Assembly: GCF_000750635.1 (NCBI RefSeq)
Contig: NZ_CCDM010000002.1
Span: 124,001 to 188,000, forward strand
Origin: Oceanobacillus jeddahensis
GTDB taxonomy: Bacteria > Bacillota > Bacilli > Bacillales > Amphibacillaceae
DNA: 64,000 nucleotides
Reading direction: 5' to 3'
The notes beneath the pieces were generated by a model, which ran no database searches, was not told where the DNA came from, and saw only the letters and a program-made list of their open reading frames with translations. The number at the start of each line of letters is the position of its first letter. Position 1 is the stretch's first letter. Positions 1 through 9,207 of this stretch are shown piece after piece. Made by a program: the position numbers and the translations under genes.

Positions 1-221
1 GAAAATAGGATAAGCAAACATTGTCATTATGATTTTATAATGAAGTATTTTAACGGTGTCTGTATGTCTGGAATCAATATTGACAAGCAGTATCGCAATT
101 TAGGAGCAATTTTTTATGCATGAATTTCAGCTTTTCATACATAGAACTTTGCATCTTATCCTATCCCTTCCCGCAGCCCCTGATTTCTTTGCCATAATAT
201 AAGTGAAAGGAGATGGTGAGT

Positions 222-1121
222 ATGCTGACAATCAATAATGTAACAAAGCATTATGATAAAACGGAAGCGTTAAAAAATATTTCCATGACCATTCCTGGGG
301 GAATCTGCTATGGATTAGTCGGCCCAAATGGGGCAGGAAAATCGACTTTAATTAAAATGATTACATCTATTATCCGCGATTACGAAGGAAAAATTGAATT
401 TAATGAACAACGAATCTCCGACAAAACAAAGCAGAAATTAGGCTATGTGCCACAGGATATTGTTTTAGAGGAAAATATCACAGCATCTGGCAACTTATAT
501 CTATTTGGAAGAATATATGGATTAAACGGAAGTAAATTAGCTCAACGGACAAAGGAAGTATTGACACTCATTGGGCTTAGCGAAAGAAGCAAGGATAAAG
601 TATCCACTTTTTCAGGGGGAATGAAACGCAGACTCAATATCGGGTGTGCCCTGATGCATAATCCGGAACTGATTATTATGGATGAACCGACAGTCGGTAT
701 TGATCCGCAATCACGACAATATATCTTTCAAATGATTGAAGAACTAAAAACAGCTGGGAAGACTGTTATCTATGCCAGCCATTACATGGAGGAAGTAGAA
801 AGACTCTGTGACAATGTTGCTTTTCTCGATAGAGGGAAAATGGTAGAAAACGGTGTGGTTAGTGAATTGCTTCAACAATATGCGGTTCCTTCCATTTATA
901 TCAAAGCAGATCGTATTTCCGCCGAGCAGCTGGAAGCCTATGGCGAAGTTTCACAGGAGAAAAACGCATTCTTCATCTATACAGAAGAAGCTCTTTCAGT
1001 AATGGAAAATGTGATTTCCTATTGTAGAGAGAGTGACATCGATATAGAGCGGCTGGAGCTTGTACGGCCACGGTTAGAGGATGTATTTTTCAGGCTGACG
1101 GGAAGCAACTTGAGAGATTAA
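222..1121 (+). CDS. ABC transporter ATP-binding protein
   Basis: This is the nucleotide-binding subunit of an ABC-2-type exporter. The Walker A motif GPNGAGKST is near residues 34-42, the signature FSGGMKRR near 130-137 and Walker B LIIMDEP near 150-156, followed by a D-loop and a switch histidine (ASH). About 300 residues with a C-terminal extension after the ATPase core is usual for drug or antibiotic exporters. The ATG at 222 is preferred over the in-frame ATG at 213, because 213 abuts the AAAGGAG ribosome site and 222 lies 9 nt from it. It heads an operon with the permease, a LytTR regulator and a DUF3021 protein, a set seen together in Bacillota. The substrate cannot be read from sequence. 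Confidence 0.93.
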   Translation: MLTINNVTKHYDKTEALKNISMTIPGGICYGLVGPNGAGKSTLIKMITSIIRDYEGKIEFNEQRISDKTKQKLGYVPQDIVLEENITASGNLYLFGRIYGLNGSKLAQRTKEVLTLIGLSERSKDKVSTFSGGMKRRLNIGCALMHNPELIIMDEPTVGIDPQSRQYIFQMIEELKTAGKTVIYASHYMEEVERLCDNVAFLDRGKMVENGVVSELLQQYAVPSIYIKADRISAEQLEAYGEVSQEKNAFFIYTEEALSVMENVISYCRESDIDIERLELVRPRLEDVFFRLTGSNLRD

Positions 1122-1141
1122 TAATAAAGCTGGAGGTGTTC

Positions 1142-1891
1142 ATGATGAATGCTGTTATGATTGTCGAATTAAAAAAGCATGTACAGGATAAAGGGCTTGT
1201 GTTTTGGATATTTCTTTTGCCTATTCTATTTACAGTATTATTTATTGCTATTTTTACATCAGGAGTCGACGATGCAACGAGACAGGATGTTATTCAATCC
1301 ATTGTTCCAGGGTATGTTGTGATGTTTGTTTTTTTTATTATGATTTCGATGGTACAGGTATTTATTAAAGACAGAGATAAAGGAATGACTGCAAGGCTGG
1401 CAAGTACTCCTATCAAAAGCTATTCTTATTTACTAGGCAAGTGGCTTCCATTCATGTTTATTGTGTTATTTCAGATTATTGTGTTATTTTTATTTGGAAA
1501 GGTCGTTTATAATATTTCATTAGGTGAGCCAATTATTTTATTGGTTTTGTCCTTGTATATCACATTTACAGTGACTGCAATTGGGCTCGCCATGTCACTG
1601 ACAGTAAACACGGAAAATATGGGAATAGCGATTACACAAATTATTGCTCTTGGTGGAGCGATGCTGAGTGGATTATGGATGCCGCTAGAAATGATGCCGG
1701 ACTTTATGCAGACCATCGCCCGTTTTCTGCCACAATACTGGGCGCACCAGTCTTTCCAGGATGCCATGGCAGGAACCACGCAAGCTTCGGAGTTATTCCA
1801 AACGTTAGGCGTATTATTTGCAATTGGTTTAGCAGCATTTATTATTGCCATTATCCGATACCCGTATTTTCTAAAACGAGCTGTAAACTAG
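1142..1891 (+). CDS. ABC-2 type transporter permease
   Basis: This is the membrane partner of the ATPase encoded 20 nt upstream. About six hydrophobic segments are visible, with a polar extracytoplasmic stretch after the first and a charged cytoplasmic loop (KDRDKGMTARLASTP) after the second, as is typical of ABC-2 permeases. An in-frame GTG lies at 1136 inside the GGAGG ribosome site; ATG 1142 or ATG 1145 fits the spacing better. Family assignment is firm. The exported substrate is unknown, although drug or bacteriocin efflux is common for such pairs. Confidence 0.88.
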   Translation: MMNAVMIVELKKHVQDKGLVFWIFLLPILFTVLFIAIFTSGVDDATRQDVIQSIVPGYVVMFVFFIMISMVQVFIKDRDKGMTARLASTPIKSYSYLLGKWLPFMFIVLFQIIVLFLFGKVVYNISLGEPIILLVLSLYITFTVTAIGLAMSLTVNTENMGIAITQIIALGGAMLSGLWMPLEMMPDFMQTIARFLPQYWAHQSFQDAMAGTTQASELFQTLGVLFAIGLAAFIIAIIRYPYFLKRAVN

Positions 1892-1924
1892 CAGAAGATA
1901 GGCAGTGTATTTGGAGGGGTCGGA

Positions 1925-2374
1925 ATGAAAATAAACATTGATATTGATGATAACCACGATGAAACGCAAATCACTATCCAGGCAAAGGAATGGACACAGG
2001 AGCTGGAGGATATTGTAAACGTGATTAAAAGAAAAAAACAGCAGCGTTTATTTGGTGTGGATGAAGAGCAGACGGTTCTTCTGGAGCCAAAGGAAATTGA
2101 TTTTATTCATGCGGAAAAACGAAAAATCTATGCGGTGTCCAAAGATTGGCGTTTTGAAGTGCGAATGAAGCTGTATGAAGTAGAGGAGTTTTTGGTTCCT
2201 CATGGTTTTATGCGCTTTTCCAAGTCGGTTATCGGGAATATCCATCGTATTGAAAAATTTGAAGCATCTTTTAATGGAAATTTATGTGTTTATTTTCAGT
2301 CTGGCAATAAGGAATATATTACGCGAAAATATGTCAATGCCATTAAGGACAAACTGATGCAGGGAGGGCAGTAA
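1925..2374 (+). CDS. LytTR-domain DNA-binding regulator
   Basis: This is a 149-residue stand-alone LytTR protein without a receiver domain. The N-terminal half is short and acidic. The C-terminal half carries the LytTR beta-strand DNA-binding domain, recognisable in the segment running through FLVPHGFMRFSKSVIGNIHRI. It sits 33 nt after the permease gene with a GGAGGGG ribosome site, and the DUF3021 gene starts one base after its stop codon. LytTR regulators encoded next to small membrane proteins are known to be held inactive by the membrane partner, so this pair probably controls the upstream ABC exporter. That control is inference from context. Confidence 0.9.
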   Translation: MKINIDIDDNHDETQITIQAKEWTQELEDIVNVIKRKKQQRLFGVDEEQTVLLEPKEIDFIHAEKRKIYAVSKDWRFEVRMKLYEVEEFLVPHGFMRFSKSVIGNIHRIEKFEASFNGNLCVYFQSGNKEYITRKYVNAIKDKLMQGGQ

Positions 2375-2375
2375 T

Positions 2376-2786
2376 ATGATAGTTGAAATGTTAAAACGTT
2401 CGACGATGGGTATCGCTTTTGGAGCAATAATAACATTTATTGTCCTCACTATTTTGAAGTTTAATGCCTGGGAGGCTACTGTATCAGAAATTTGGATGCA
2501 TATGGGAGCAAATATGTTATTAGGCATCTATTTTGGTGTAATTTCGCTTATTTTTGGAGAGAGTGGTAATCATCTTTTAAAAAAGTCCATAATCCACTTT
2601 GTTCTTACGTATGGCGTCTTGCTCATTATTGCTGCTGTGGTTGGATGGTTTCCCCTCAGCGGTAGATCGATTTTATTATACAGTTTGATTTTTATCTTGT
2701 TGTATATACTGTACTGGGGAGGTTGGTATCTATATTTCAAAAAACAGGAAGAGACGCTAAATAAATATTTGCAAAAAAATAAATAA
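2376..2786 (+). CDS. DUF3021 membrane protein, probable LytTR partner
   Basis: This 136-residue protein has four predicted membrane helices, roughly residues 10-30, 40-62, 72-92 and 98-120, with a short charged C-terminal tail ending in lysines. It matches the DUF3021 family in length, topology and position directly after a LytTR gene. Such proteins are proposed membrane-bound antagonists of their LytTR regulator. A hairpin terminator follows at 2816. The last 45 bases of this gene are repeated with few changes near 6220, a relic of a lost paralogue. Confidence 0.85.
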   Translation: MIVEMLKRSTMGIAFGAIITFIVLTILKFNAWEATVSEIWMHMGANMLLGIYFGVISLIFGESGNHLLKKSIIHFVLTYGVLLIIAAVVGWFPLSGRSILLYSLIFILLYILYWGGWYLYFKKQEETLNKYLQKNK

Positions 2787-2815
2787 GTTGGATGATAAGA
2801 TAAACTTTGGGTATA

Positions 2816-2856
2816 AGAACCTGTTTTGATAAATATTTTCAAAATAGGTTCTTTTC
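2816..2856 (+). terminator. intrinsic terminator after the LytTR operon
   Basis: A 14-nt inverted repeat with one or two mismatches (AGAACCTGTTTTGA against TCAAAATAGGTTCT) is followed by TTTT. It ends the ABC/LytTR/DUF3021 operon and precedes the promoter region of the peptidase gene. Confidence 0.75.
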
Positions 2857-2924
2857 CATTTCTAATATGTTATCATAGGAATATACGTTCGATATTCATT
2901 CATGATAAAAATGGGAGGATAAAA

Positions 2925-4718
2925 ATGAGAGAAACAAGATATAAAAAAGTTTGGAACCTGAATAATTTATTTCCATGCGGAAGCGGACCATCTTCATTTG
3001 ATAACTATGTAAAACAATTAGAAATGGAAATCACGGAGCTCGAAGAAAAAATAAATCTTTTTGATAATCTTATAGAGATAAATGAATCACTGGGAGTTAA
3101 ATCTGTCTTAAAACACATAGGAGAAATCTGGAAAAAATTGTCTCAAGCCAACTCTTTTATAACCTGCCTTTCTGCACAAAACACAAAAGATCAGGATGCA
3201 GTAGTTCTTAAAGAAATTACCTCCTTCATGAATGCTCATTTTGAATCAGTAATTAATAAATTCCAATATATTATTTTAGAGACAGAAGAAGAACATTGGA
3301 CAGAAATAATTGAAATAAAGGCTTTAACTGAATATAAATTTATATTGACAGAATGGCGGGAAAAAGGAAAGCTGTTACTCCCGGAGAATGAAGAAAGGCT
3401 GATTTCAGATTTGATGATGGATGGCTACCATGCATGGCGACAGTTTTACAATTCTCTAATAGGAAAAATAAAGATTAATATACCATTTGATGAAGAAGTT
3501 AGGGAACTGTCTGTGGGTCAAGCCTTTAATTTGCGGTCCCATTCCAATGAGGGCATTCGTAAAGCAGCTCATCATGCTTTAGAGGAATCTTTGCAAAAAG
3601 AAGAAGATCTATTTGCACAAATCTTAAATCATATAGCAGGTTTTCGATTACAGGTATATAAAAACAAGAACCTCCCTCATATATTAACAGAATCTTTAAT
3701 GAAAAATCATTTGAAAGCGGAAACATTAAATGCAATGTGGTCTACTGTAAATAAATATAAACAGCCATTTACCGATTATTTAACAGAAAAAGCAAAAATG
3801 TATGGAGATACAAAAATGCAGTCATATAACTTTTGGGCGCCAATTGGTGAGAGTAAGCAAAAGATAACTTATGAGGAAGCAGTGGATTTTATTTTGGAAA
3901 GCTTCAACCGGTTTGGAAATGAGTTGGGAAACTTTGCCCGGAACGTATTTGATAGTGGCTGGGTAGAGGCTGAAAACCGTACAAATAAATCAGTTGCTGG
4001 ATTTTGTGCGAGCTTTCCGCTTACGGGTGAATCAAGAGTTTTTATGACATATGAAGAAGGAATTACAAATGTATTAACTTTGGCACATGAATTGGGTCAT
4101 GCTTTTCATAACAATGCAATGAAAACAGTGGATGGAATCAATAGACAATATCCATTAAGTATTGCAGAAACTGCTTCCTTTTTTGCAGAACAAATCGTAC
4201 TGGATGCCGTATTAGAAAAAGCAGAAACGAAAGAAGAAAAATTGTTTTTGCTTGATGAAAAATTAAAACGAAGTGTGATGAATTTTATGAATATCCATTC
4301 CAGGTTCCTGTTTGAAAATAATTTTTACGAAGAACGCAAAAAGGGAATGGTTCCAGCAGAACGTTTAAATGAACTTATGCAGGAAGCCTTTGATACAGCT
4401 TATGACGGATCATTGGATTCCCCGTCATTGCGTTCCTGGATATGGACACCACATTACTATATTACAACATCGCCATTTTACAATTTTCCATATACTTTCG
4501 GATATTTGTTAACACTTAGTTTCTATGCAAAATCAAAAGAAAGCGGAAAAGCATTTGAAAAGGATTATATCGCATTGCTTCGTGATTCAGGAAGTATGTC
4601 TACAGAAGATTTAGTCATGAAACATTTGGGAGAGGATATTACTTCAGAAAGTTTTTGGGAGAAGGGGATAAAAATATGTGTGAAGGATGTAGAAGATTTT
4701 ATGAGCTTGATTTCTTGA
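2925..4718 (+). CDS. M3 family oligoendopeptidase (PepF-like)
   Basis: This cytoplasmic zinc metallopeptidase cleaves short oligopeptides. The HExxH zinc site is HELGH at about residue 388 within LAHELGHAFHNN, with a downstream glutamate region (SIAETASFFAEQ) as in family M3. Its length of about 597 residues agrees with PepF-type enzymes. The ATG at 2925 with GGGAGGAT upstream is chosen; the open frame extends 5' without initiation signals. The protein has no signal peptide. It is monocistronic, after a terminator and before a separate DinB gene. Assignment to M3 is firm, but the precise PepF subgroup is not. Confidence 0.92.
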   Translation: MRETRYKKVWNLNNLFPCGSGPSSFDNYVKQLEMEITELEEKINLFDNLIEINESLGVKSVLKHIGEIWKKLSQANSFITCLSAQNTKDQDAVVLKEITSFMNAHFESVINKFQYIILETEEEHWTEIIEIKALTEYKFILTEWREKGKLLLPENEERLISDLMMDGYHAWRQFYNSLIGKIKINIPFDEEVRELSVGQAFNLRSHSNEGIRKAAHHALEESLQKEEDLFAQILNHIAGFRLQVYKNKNLPHILTESLMKNHLKAETLNAMWSTVNKYKQPFTDYLTEKAKMYGDTKMQSYNFWAPIGESKQKITYEEAVDFILESFNRFGNELGNFARNVFDSGWVEAENRTNKSVAGFCASFPLTGESRVFMTYEEGITNVLTLAHELGHAFHNNAMKTVDGINRQYPLSIAETASFFAEQIVLDAVLEKAETKEEKLFLLDEKLKRSVMNFMNIHSRFLFENNFYEERKKGMVPAERLNELMQEAFDTAYDGSLDSPSLRSWIWTPHYYITTSPFYNFPYTFGYLLTLSFYAKSKESGKAFEKDYIALLRDSGSMSTEDLVMKHLGEDITSESFWEKGIKICVKDVEDFMSLIS

Positions 4719-4793
4719 TAACTACATCGTGTGCTTTATGAATGAAGGCAAATATGATAAACCTAAATATTTTTGAATATGGAGGACAGTGAA

Positions 4794-5273
4794 ATGTTAA
4801 AATTATTTCAATATAATTGGCAGGTTCGTGATGATTGGTTTAAGTGGTGTGAAGATATTCCTGAAGAAGAATTATTAAAGGAGCGGGTGGGAGGAGTAGG
4901 CAGTATTCTTTATACCCTTTTTCATATTATAGATGTTGAATACAGCTGGATTTTAGAATTAAAAGGTGAATTGCCTCCTGAGGAACCGCCATTTGATTCT
5001 TATGCAAGTCTATCAAAAGTAAAGGAATTTTCAAGGCAATGCCGTCGGGAGGTTGAACCTTTTATTACTGCCTGGAACAATGAAATGGAATATCAAATCC
5101 TCTCAGAAACGGATTCTGCTGGGAATGCGGTTCTTTTTAAACATGGAGAAGTTATGCGTCATGTCATTGCTCACGAAATACATCATGTTGGTCAGTTATC
5201 TGTATGGTCACGAGTATTGGGGAAGAAACCGGTTACTGCAAATTTGATCAGAAGAGGGTTATTTGATAAATAG
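4794..5273 (+). CDS. DinB family protein
   Basis: This four-helix-bundle DinB/YfiT-like protein has about 159 residues. The metal-binding histidines are visible in the helix FHIIDVEYSW and in the C-terminal HEIHHVGQLS motif, as in DinB-like putative metal-dependent proteins. Members are often thiol-dependent transferases or damage-inducible proteins, but no specific reaction can be assigned. ATG 4794 lies 8 nt from GGAGG; the upstream TTG at 4773 has no ribosome site. A repeat element starts 13 nt after the stop. Confidence 0.85.
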   Translation: MLKLFQYNWQVRDDWFKWCEDIPEEELLKERVGGVGSILYTLFHIIDVEYSWILELKGELPPEEPPFDSYASLSKVKEFSRQCRREVEPFITAWNNEMEYQILSETDSAGNAVLFKHGEVMRHVIAHEIHHVGQLSVWSRVLGKKPVTANLIRRGLFDK

Positions 5274-5286
5274 ATTACATTTCAGG

Positions 5287-5553
5287 TTTATCACGGAGAA
5301 CCGCCCGTAAAACTTCCGTCTCAAAATAAAGAGCGAAAATAAATTTATTTAGGCGGGAGATAACGGACGCTACCTCCCTGAATCACTTAGGCTAATTCAG
5401 TGGGAGAATGAAGGAAGCAGACTAAGTTCGCGACGTCCTGGGACTGGGGCTGGGACTGCGATTACTCGCCCCACCGAAGAGCTTTTGCGATTACTCACCC
5501 CATCGTAAAGAGTTGTGCGTCGAAAAAATCCCACTGAATGAAGTTTAGTTTTA
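5287..5553. repeat. R1 interspersed palindromic repeat, copy 1
   Basis: This element of about 265 bp recurs at 17329 and 21365, with fragments at 12457 and 15656. It begins TTTATCACGGAGAACCG, forms a hairpin between its first arm and the GGCGGGAG arm about 60 nt later, and has a second pair of arms (ATTCAGTGGGAG and CCACTGAAT). The second pair encloses a module of roughly 106 bp (5417-5522) containing GATTACTCGCCCC-type units. It has no coding potential and fills most of the gap between the DinB and VOC genes. Confidence 0.85.
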
Positions 5554-5635
5554 TTGACGAATGAGTTGAAATAAGAGTCAAAAGTATTTTACAGGTGAAT
5601 GAAATAATTATTCAAAATAAGGGAGGGTTTTCTAA

Positions 5636-6055
5636 ATGAGCGGTAAATTATTAAGGGTTGGAACTGCTTATATTCCAGTAACAAACGTAGAGCAATCATC
5701 TGAATGGTATATAAATAAGTTAGGTGCAGGATTGTCTTATAAAGATGAGGATAAAGCTATATTAAACCTGGCAAATCAAAGTTTTTTTCTGGTGAAATCA
5801 GATGAAAATCAAACGTTAAATTTTATAGATGTACATGGAAAAGAGCGCTTTTCTATGACATTTGAAGTAAATGGAGTAGAATCCTTAGAAGCTCTGTATA
5901 AAGATTTGATTGCAAATGGGGTTAGAATTGAAGAGTTTGAAAACAGAGGGCATGCAGGAAGGAATTTTGTTTTTTATGATTTAAATGGTAATAAATTTGA
6001 TGTATGGAGTGAGCTTAGTCCGCAGTTCAAAGAAAAATATTTAGAAGGAAAATAG
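5636..6055 (+). CDS. VOC family (glyoxalase/bleomycin-resistance fold) protein
   Basis: This is a single-domain VOC protein of 139 residues. It contains the opening YIPVTNVEQSSEWYINKLG strand-helix unit and the closing FYDLNGNKFDVWSE unit of the beta-alpha-beta-beta-beta repeats. Members bind a metal or sequester small molecules; the substrate cannot be told. The start is ATG 5636 after GGGAGGG. It is one of four stand-alone VOC genes in this window and is monocistronic between repeats. Confidence 0.85.
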   Translation: MSGKLLRVGTAYIPVTNVEQSSEWYINKLGAGLSYKDEDKAILNLANQSFFLVKSDENQTLNFIDVHGKERFSMTFEVNGVESLEALYKDLIANGVRIEEFENRGHAGRNFVFYDLNGNKFDVWSELSPQFKEKYLEGK

Positions 6056-6194
6056 GAATATACTTACAAGCCCCAATATAGATAATAAATTTTTTGAAAG
6101 AGGCTCTTTAAAGTATGATTTATCGCTTTAAGCTGAATCCTGAAAGAATGGAAAAGGAACGTAATCATTAAATTGAAATATCATAAACTGATTT

Positions 6195-6263
6195 GGGCGG
6201 TACCTCTACTTTAAAAAAACAGGAAGAGACATTAAATAAATATTTGCATAAAAATAAGTAGAT
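6195..6263 (+). pseudogene. 3' relic of a DUF3021 gene
   Basis: About 45 bases ending in AATAAGTAG match the last codons of the DUF3021 gene at 2742-2786, including the tail reading KKQEETLNKYL. Upstream, only degraded similarity (GGCGGTACC...) remains and no ORF survives. This is best read as the tail of a decayed paralogue or partial duplication. A terminator-like hairpin follows at once. The rest of the 6056-6478 gap shows nothing else recognisable. Confidence 0.55.
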
Positions 6264-6268
6264 ATGGA

Positions 6269-6327
6269 GGCTGGAACGCTATTTCTGAATCTGGACTATT
6301 CAGAAAAGATATGTTTCAGTCTTTTTT
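6269..6327 (+). terminator. intrinsic terminator
   Basis: A long hairpin pairs GGCTGGAAC with GTTTCAGTC (wobble pairs allowed), with an inner perfect stem TTCTGAAT/ATTCAGAA, followed by a run of six T. It lies just downstream of the DUF3021 relic, suggesting that it once ended that operon. Confidence 0.7.
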
Positions 6328-6478
6328 GATGATGACGTATCAAGAAATGATAAAATAAATATAGGAAATACTATCGAAACGAATATATTTATTTTTAAGA
6401 AGCTTATCCATGTTAGATGAGTAATCATTCTGATTATGTTATGATAACTGTAAAATACGCTTTGAAGGGAATGATTTT

Positions 6479-7048
6479 ACGTCTATTCCAAATAAAAATG
6501 AGAAATATTCGTATGCGGATTATCTGACCTGGGATGAAGAGGAAAGCATTCAATTAATTGATGGAGCTATTTTTAATATCTCGCCTGGTCCTTCACGTAA
6601 ACACCAGCAAGTATTGCGGGAGCTGTCTACTGCTTTTTCTGTTTTCTTAAAGGGAAAGGAGTGTGAAGTATTTTTTGCTCCCTTTGATGTACGGTTGTTT
6701 GGGCAAAATAAGAAGGATAATGAGATAAATAATGTGGTTCAACCTGACTTATCTATTATATGCGATTCCGAAAAATTGGATGATAAAGGATGTAATGGAT
6801 CTCCAGATATGATTGTCGAAATCCTTTCATCTGCATCTATTAAACTGGACCGTTGGATAAAATATCGCCTTTATGAGGAAGCAGGAGTGAAAGAATACTG
6901 GATTGTTGATCCGGTGAATGAATCTGTAGAAATGCATCTGTTGACTGACGGACAATATATATTTAAAGGAGTCTTTACAGAAAGCGATACGATTTCTGTT
7001 GAGACACTGTCTAATTTAGTATTAGATTTAGAGCAGATATTTATATAG
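6479..7048 (+). CDS. Uma2 family endonuclease-like protein, start codon apparently mutated to ACG
   Basis: This is a Uma2 (formerly DUF820) restriction-endonuclease-fold protein. Characteristic segments are YADYLTWDE near the N-terminus, a PDLSII strand, PDMIVEILS, and VKEYWIVDP near the C-terminus. The first standard in-frame initiator is TTG 6614, which would delete the conserved N-terminal 45 residues. In the same frame, similarity continues up to ACG at 6479, placed 8 nt after AAGGGA exactly where an ATG would be expected; starting there gives 189 residues, a usual Uma2 length. Either the start was lost by a T-to-C change or ACG is used weakly. The biological role of Uma2 proteins is poorly known. 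Confidence 0.75.
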   Translation, partial: TSIPNKNEKYSYADYLTWDEEESIQLIDGAIFNISPGPSRKHQQVLRELSTAFSVFLKGKECEVFFAPFDVRLFGQNKKDNEINNVVQPDLSIICDSEKLDDKGCNGSPDMIVEILSSASIKLDRWIKYRLYEEAGVKEYWIVDPVNESVEMHLLTDGQYIFKGVFTESDTISVETLSNLVLDLEQIFI

Positions 7049-7063
7049 AGGGAGGATTCAGTA

Positions 7064-7354
7064 ATGTTCCGATGTGCATGGTGTATGAAGAAAATAGGAG
7101 AAAATCAGCCATTAACCGCGCTAAATGTGAAGTTTGTTGAAGGAGTAGATTTTAAGGATAAAGAAGGAGAAATCATCCAGGTCTATCTATCATCACGGCG
7201 GACAAGTGTACCAATGTTTGTTGCCACTGCTGACTCAGAAGCGAAAAAGCATGGAAAAGACGGTCTGTTTACGGTTTGTGATGAAAAATGTGGTCAGAAA
7301 ATGAAAAACGCACTTTCTAAAGAAATCAATACTTTCCAGAATATAGATATATAG
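7064..7354 (+). CDS. hypothetical protein with CxxC and CxxxC pairs
   Basis: I do not recognise this 96-residue protein. It has an N-terminal CAWC pair and a C-terminal CDEKC pair, which could bind one zinc ion, separated by a predicted beta-rich middle and a lysine-rich stretch. A good GGGAGG ribosome site precedes ATG 7064. It follows the Uma2-like gene by 15 nt and probably shares its transcript, which ends at the terminator at 7441. Confidence 0.6.
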   Translation: MFRCAWCMKKIGENQPLTALNVKFVEGVDFKDKEGEIIQVYLSSRRTSVPMFVATADSEAKKHGKDGLFTVCDEKCGQKMKNALSKEINTFQNIDI

Positions 7355-7440
7355 ATGTAAGTGATGCTCTCATAATGATTAAAAATACAGACGGCAATTG
7401 TTAAAAAATCGCTAATTTATATTTGAGGGTAATAGACTTA

Positions 7441-7474
7441 GGGGCAGGACAAAAAGTTCTGTCCCTTGTTTTGC
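7441..7474 (+). terminator. intrinsic terminator
   Basis: A GC-rich hairpin (GGGGCAGGAC / GTTCTGTCCC with an A5 loop) is followed by TTGTTTT. It ends the Uma2/hypothetical transcript. The remaining sequence up to 7627 shows no further feature. Confidence 0.8.
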
Positions 7475-7626
7475 GTGGTAAGAATTCTTTTTGTACTCTT
7501 CAATCCTCTTATGATAATATTATCATGGACAAAATAAAAAAGAAGCAGCATTGATGATTGCTTTAACATATTGGATAAGTGTACAATGCCTTATCTATCC
7601 ATAAATGAGAGGATTGAAATAAAGAA

Positions 7627-8610
7627 ATGACAAATAATTTTTGGCGTGATTTACCACGACCGTTTTTTATATTGGCGCCGATGGAAGATGTGACAGATGT
7701 TGTTTTCCGTCATGTTGTAGCTGAAGCAGGCCGCCCGGATGTGTTTTTTACAGAGTTTACAAATACGGAGAGTTATTGTCACCCAGAGGGCATTTATAGT
7801 GTGCGCGGACGTTTGACTTTTACCGAGGACGAACAGCCCATGGTTGCCCATATATGGGGAGACAAACCAGATAATTTTCGTGAGATGAGCATTGGAATGG
7901 CCGAAATGGGATACAAAGGCATAGATCTTAATATGGGATGCCCTGTGCCGAATGTAGCTTCCAAAGGAAAGGGAAGCGGATTGATTCTTCGTCCGGAAGT
8001 AGCAGCGGAAATTATTCAGGCTGCCAAAGCGGGCGGAATCCCTGTCAGTGTGAAAACAAGACTGGGTTATTCCAATATAGATGAATGGCGTGATTGGCTG
8101 AAGCATGTGTTTGAGCAGGATATAGCGAATCTTTCCATTCATTTGCGTACGAGAAAAGAAATGAGTAAGGTCGATGCGCATTGGGAATTGATTGGAGAAA
8201 TCAAGAGGCTCCGTGATGAGATTGCTCCGGATACCATGTTAACCATCAATGGAGATATACCGGATCGGGAAGCAGGCTTGAAGCTTGTTGAAGAATTTGG
8301 TGTCGATGGCGTGATGATTGGACGCGGTATTTTTAAAAATCCATTCGCATTTGAAAAAGAGCCGAGAGAGCATAGCAGTCAGGAATTGTTGGATTTGTTA
8401 CGGTTGCAGCTTGACCTGCATGATAAATATTCGGAACAGGAACCGCGGGCTTTCAAGCCATTACGTCGATTCTTTAAAATTTACGTCCGCGGGTTCCGGG
8501 GAGCCAGCGAACTAAGACATCAATTGATGAGTACCGAAACAACAGATGAAGTTCGGGAATTGCTGGATGCGTTTCATTTGGAAACGGAAGATACAGTGAC
8601 GGAACAGTAA
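7627..8610 (+). CDS. tRNA-dihydrouridine synthase
   Basis: This is an FMN-dependent Dus enzyme reducing uridines in the tRNA D-loop. The N-terminal [13 protein letters not shown] is the family opening, and [19 protein letters not shown] holds the catalytic cysteine near residue 105 in the conserved N-M-G-C-P motif. Phosphate-binding glycines lie in DGVMIGRG. At 327 residues it is full length. It forms a tight pair with the DUF2200 gene 15 nt downstream. Which of the Bacillus Dus paralogues it corresponds to cannot be settled by eye. Confidence 0.93.
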   Translation: MTNNFWRDLPRPFFILAPMEDVTDVVFRHVVAEAGRPDVFFTEFTNTESYCHPEGIYSVRGRLTFTEDEQPMVAHIWGDKPDNFREMSIGMAEMGYKGIDLNMGCPVPNVASKGKGSGLILRPEVAAEIIQAAKAGGIPVSVKTRLGYSNIDEWRDWLKHVFEQDIANLSIHLRTRKEMSKVDAHWELIGEIKRLRDEIAPDTMLTINGDIPDREAGLKLVEEFGVDGVMIGRGIFKNPFAFEKEPREHSSQELLDLLRLQLDLHDKYSEQEPRAFKPLRRFFKIYVRGFRGASELRHQLMSTETTDEVRELLDAFHLETEDTVTEQ

Positions 8611-8625
8611 AAGGGGGGCTACGCG

Positions 8626-8976
8626 ATGGCTAATCATCGTATATACACAATGACATTTGCAAGTGTTTATCCTCATTATGTAAACAAAGCAGAGAGGAAA
8701 GACCGTACCAAAGAAGAAGTCGACGAGATTATTACTTGGCTGACAGGATACAGTCAGGAAGAATTGGAAGCGCAAATTGAAAAAGAAGTAACCTTTGAGT
8801 CCTTCTTTGCGGAAGCCCCACAGATGAACGATTCCCGTGCTCTGATCAAAGGCGTTATTTGCGGTGTGCGTGTAGAAGATATAGAAGAACCACTGATGCA
8901 GGAGATTCGTTATTTGGATAAGCTCATTGATGAATTGGCAAAAGGAAAGAAGATGGAGAAGATTTTACGAAAATAA
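8626..8976 (+). CDS. DUF2200 family protein
   Basis: This 116-residue protein of family DUF2200 opens with the typical [20 protein letters not shown] stretch and continues with a [15 protein letters not shown] segment. The fold is compact and soluble, and the function is unknown. The start is ATG 8626 after AAAGGGGGG. It is co-transcribed with the dihydrouridine synthase and followed by a terminator. Confidence 0.88.
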   Translation: MANHRIYTMTFASVYPHYVNKAERKDRTKEEVDEIITWLTGYSQEELEAQIEKEVTFESFFAEAPQMNDSRALIKGVICGVRVEDIEEPLMQEIRYLDKLIDELAKGKKMEKILRK

Positions 8977-8988
8977 TAAGCATAAATG

Positions 8989-9020
8989 AACACTGATTCT
9001 GTATAAAGAGTCAGTGTTTT
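8989..9020 (+). terminator. intrinsic terminator
   Basis: A perfect 8-bp stem (AACACTGA/TCAGTGTT) with a 14-nt loop is followed by a T run. It closes the Dus/DUF2200 operon. Confidence 0.8.
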
Positions 9021-9122
9021 TAATTTGGGAAAATATGGTATAAATGATGCAGCTAATAGAAAAGAAATTTGCAAAGAAGACTTGATACGTGTTCGCTTAA
9101 AATATTATTGCACCGTCCAGAT

Positions 9123-9147
9123 CCTTTGGATACGATGTGTCCAAAGG
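9123..9147. other. hairpin upstream of the sigma operon
   Basis: A perfect 8-bp inverted repeat (CCTTTGGA/TCCAAAGG) with a 9-nt loop is followed by TATATTTTTT at 9150. It could be a second terminator isolating the sigma-factor operon. Confidence 0.45.
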
Positions 9148-9207
9148 GTATATTTTTTATAAAGAAATTAATTTAATATCTGTTTTATTTAAAAAATAAA
9201 AAGAAAA

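Noticed and set aside
1507-1851. 114-codon minus-strand ORF opposite the ABC permease
   Set aside because: It is a frame shadow of a gene with clear family identity on the other strand.
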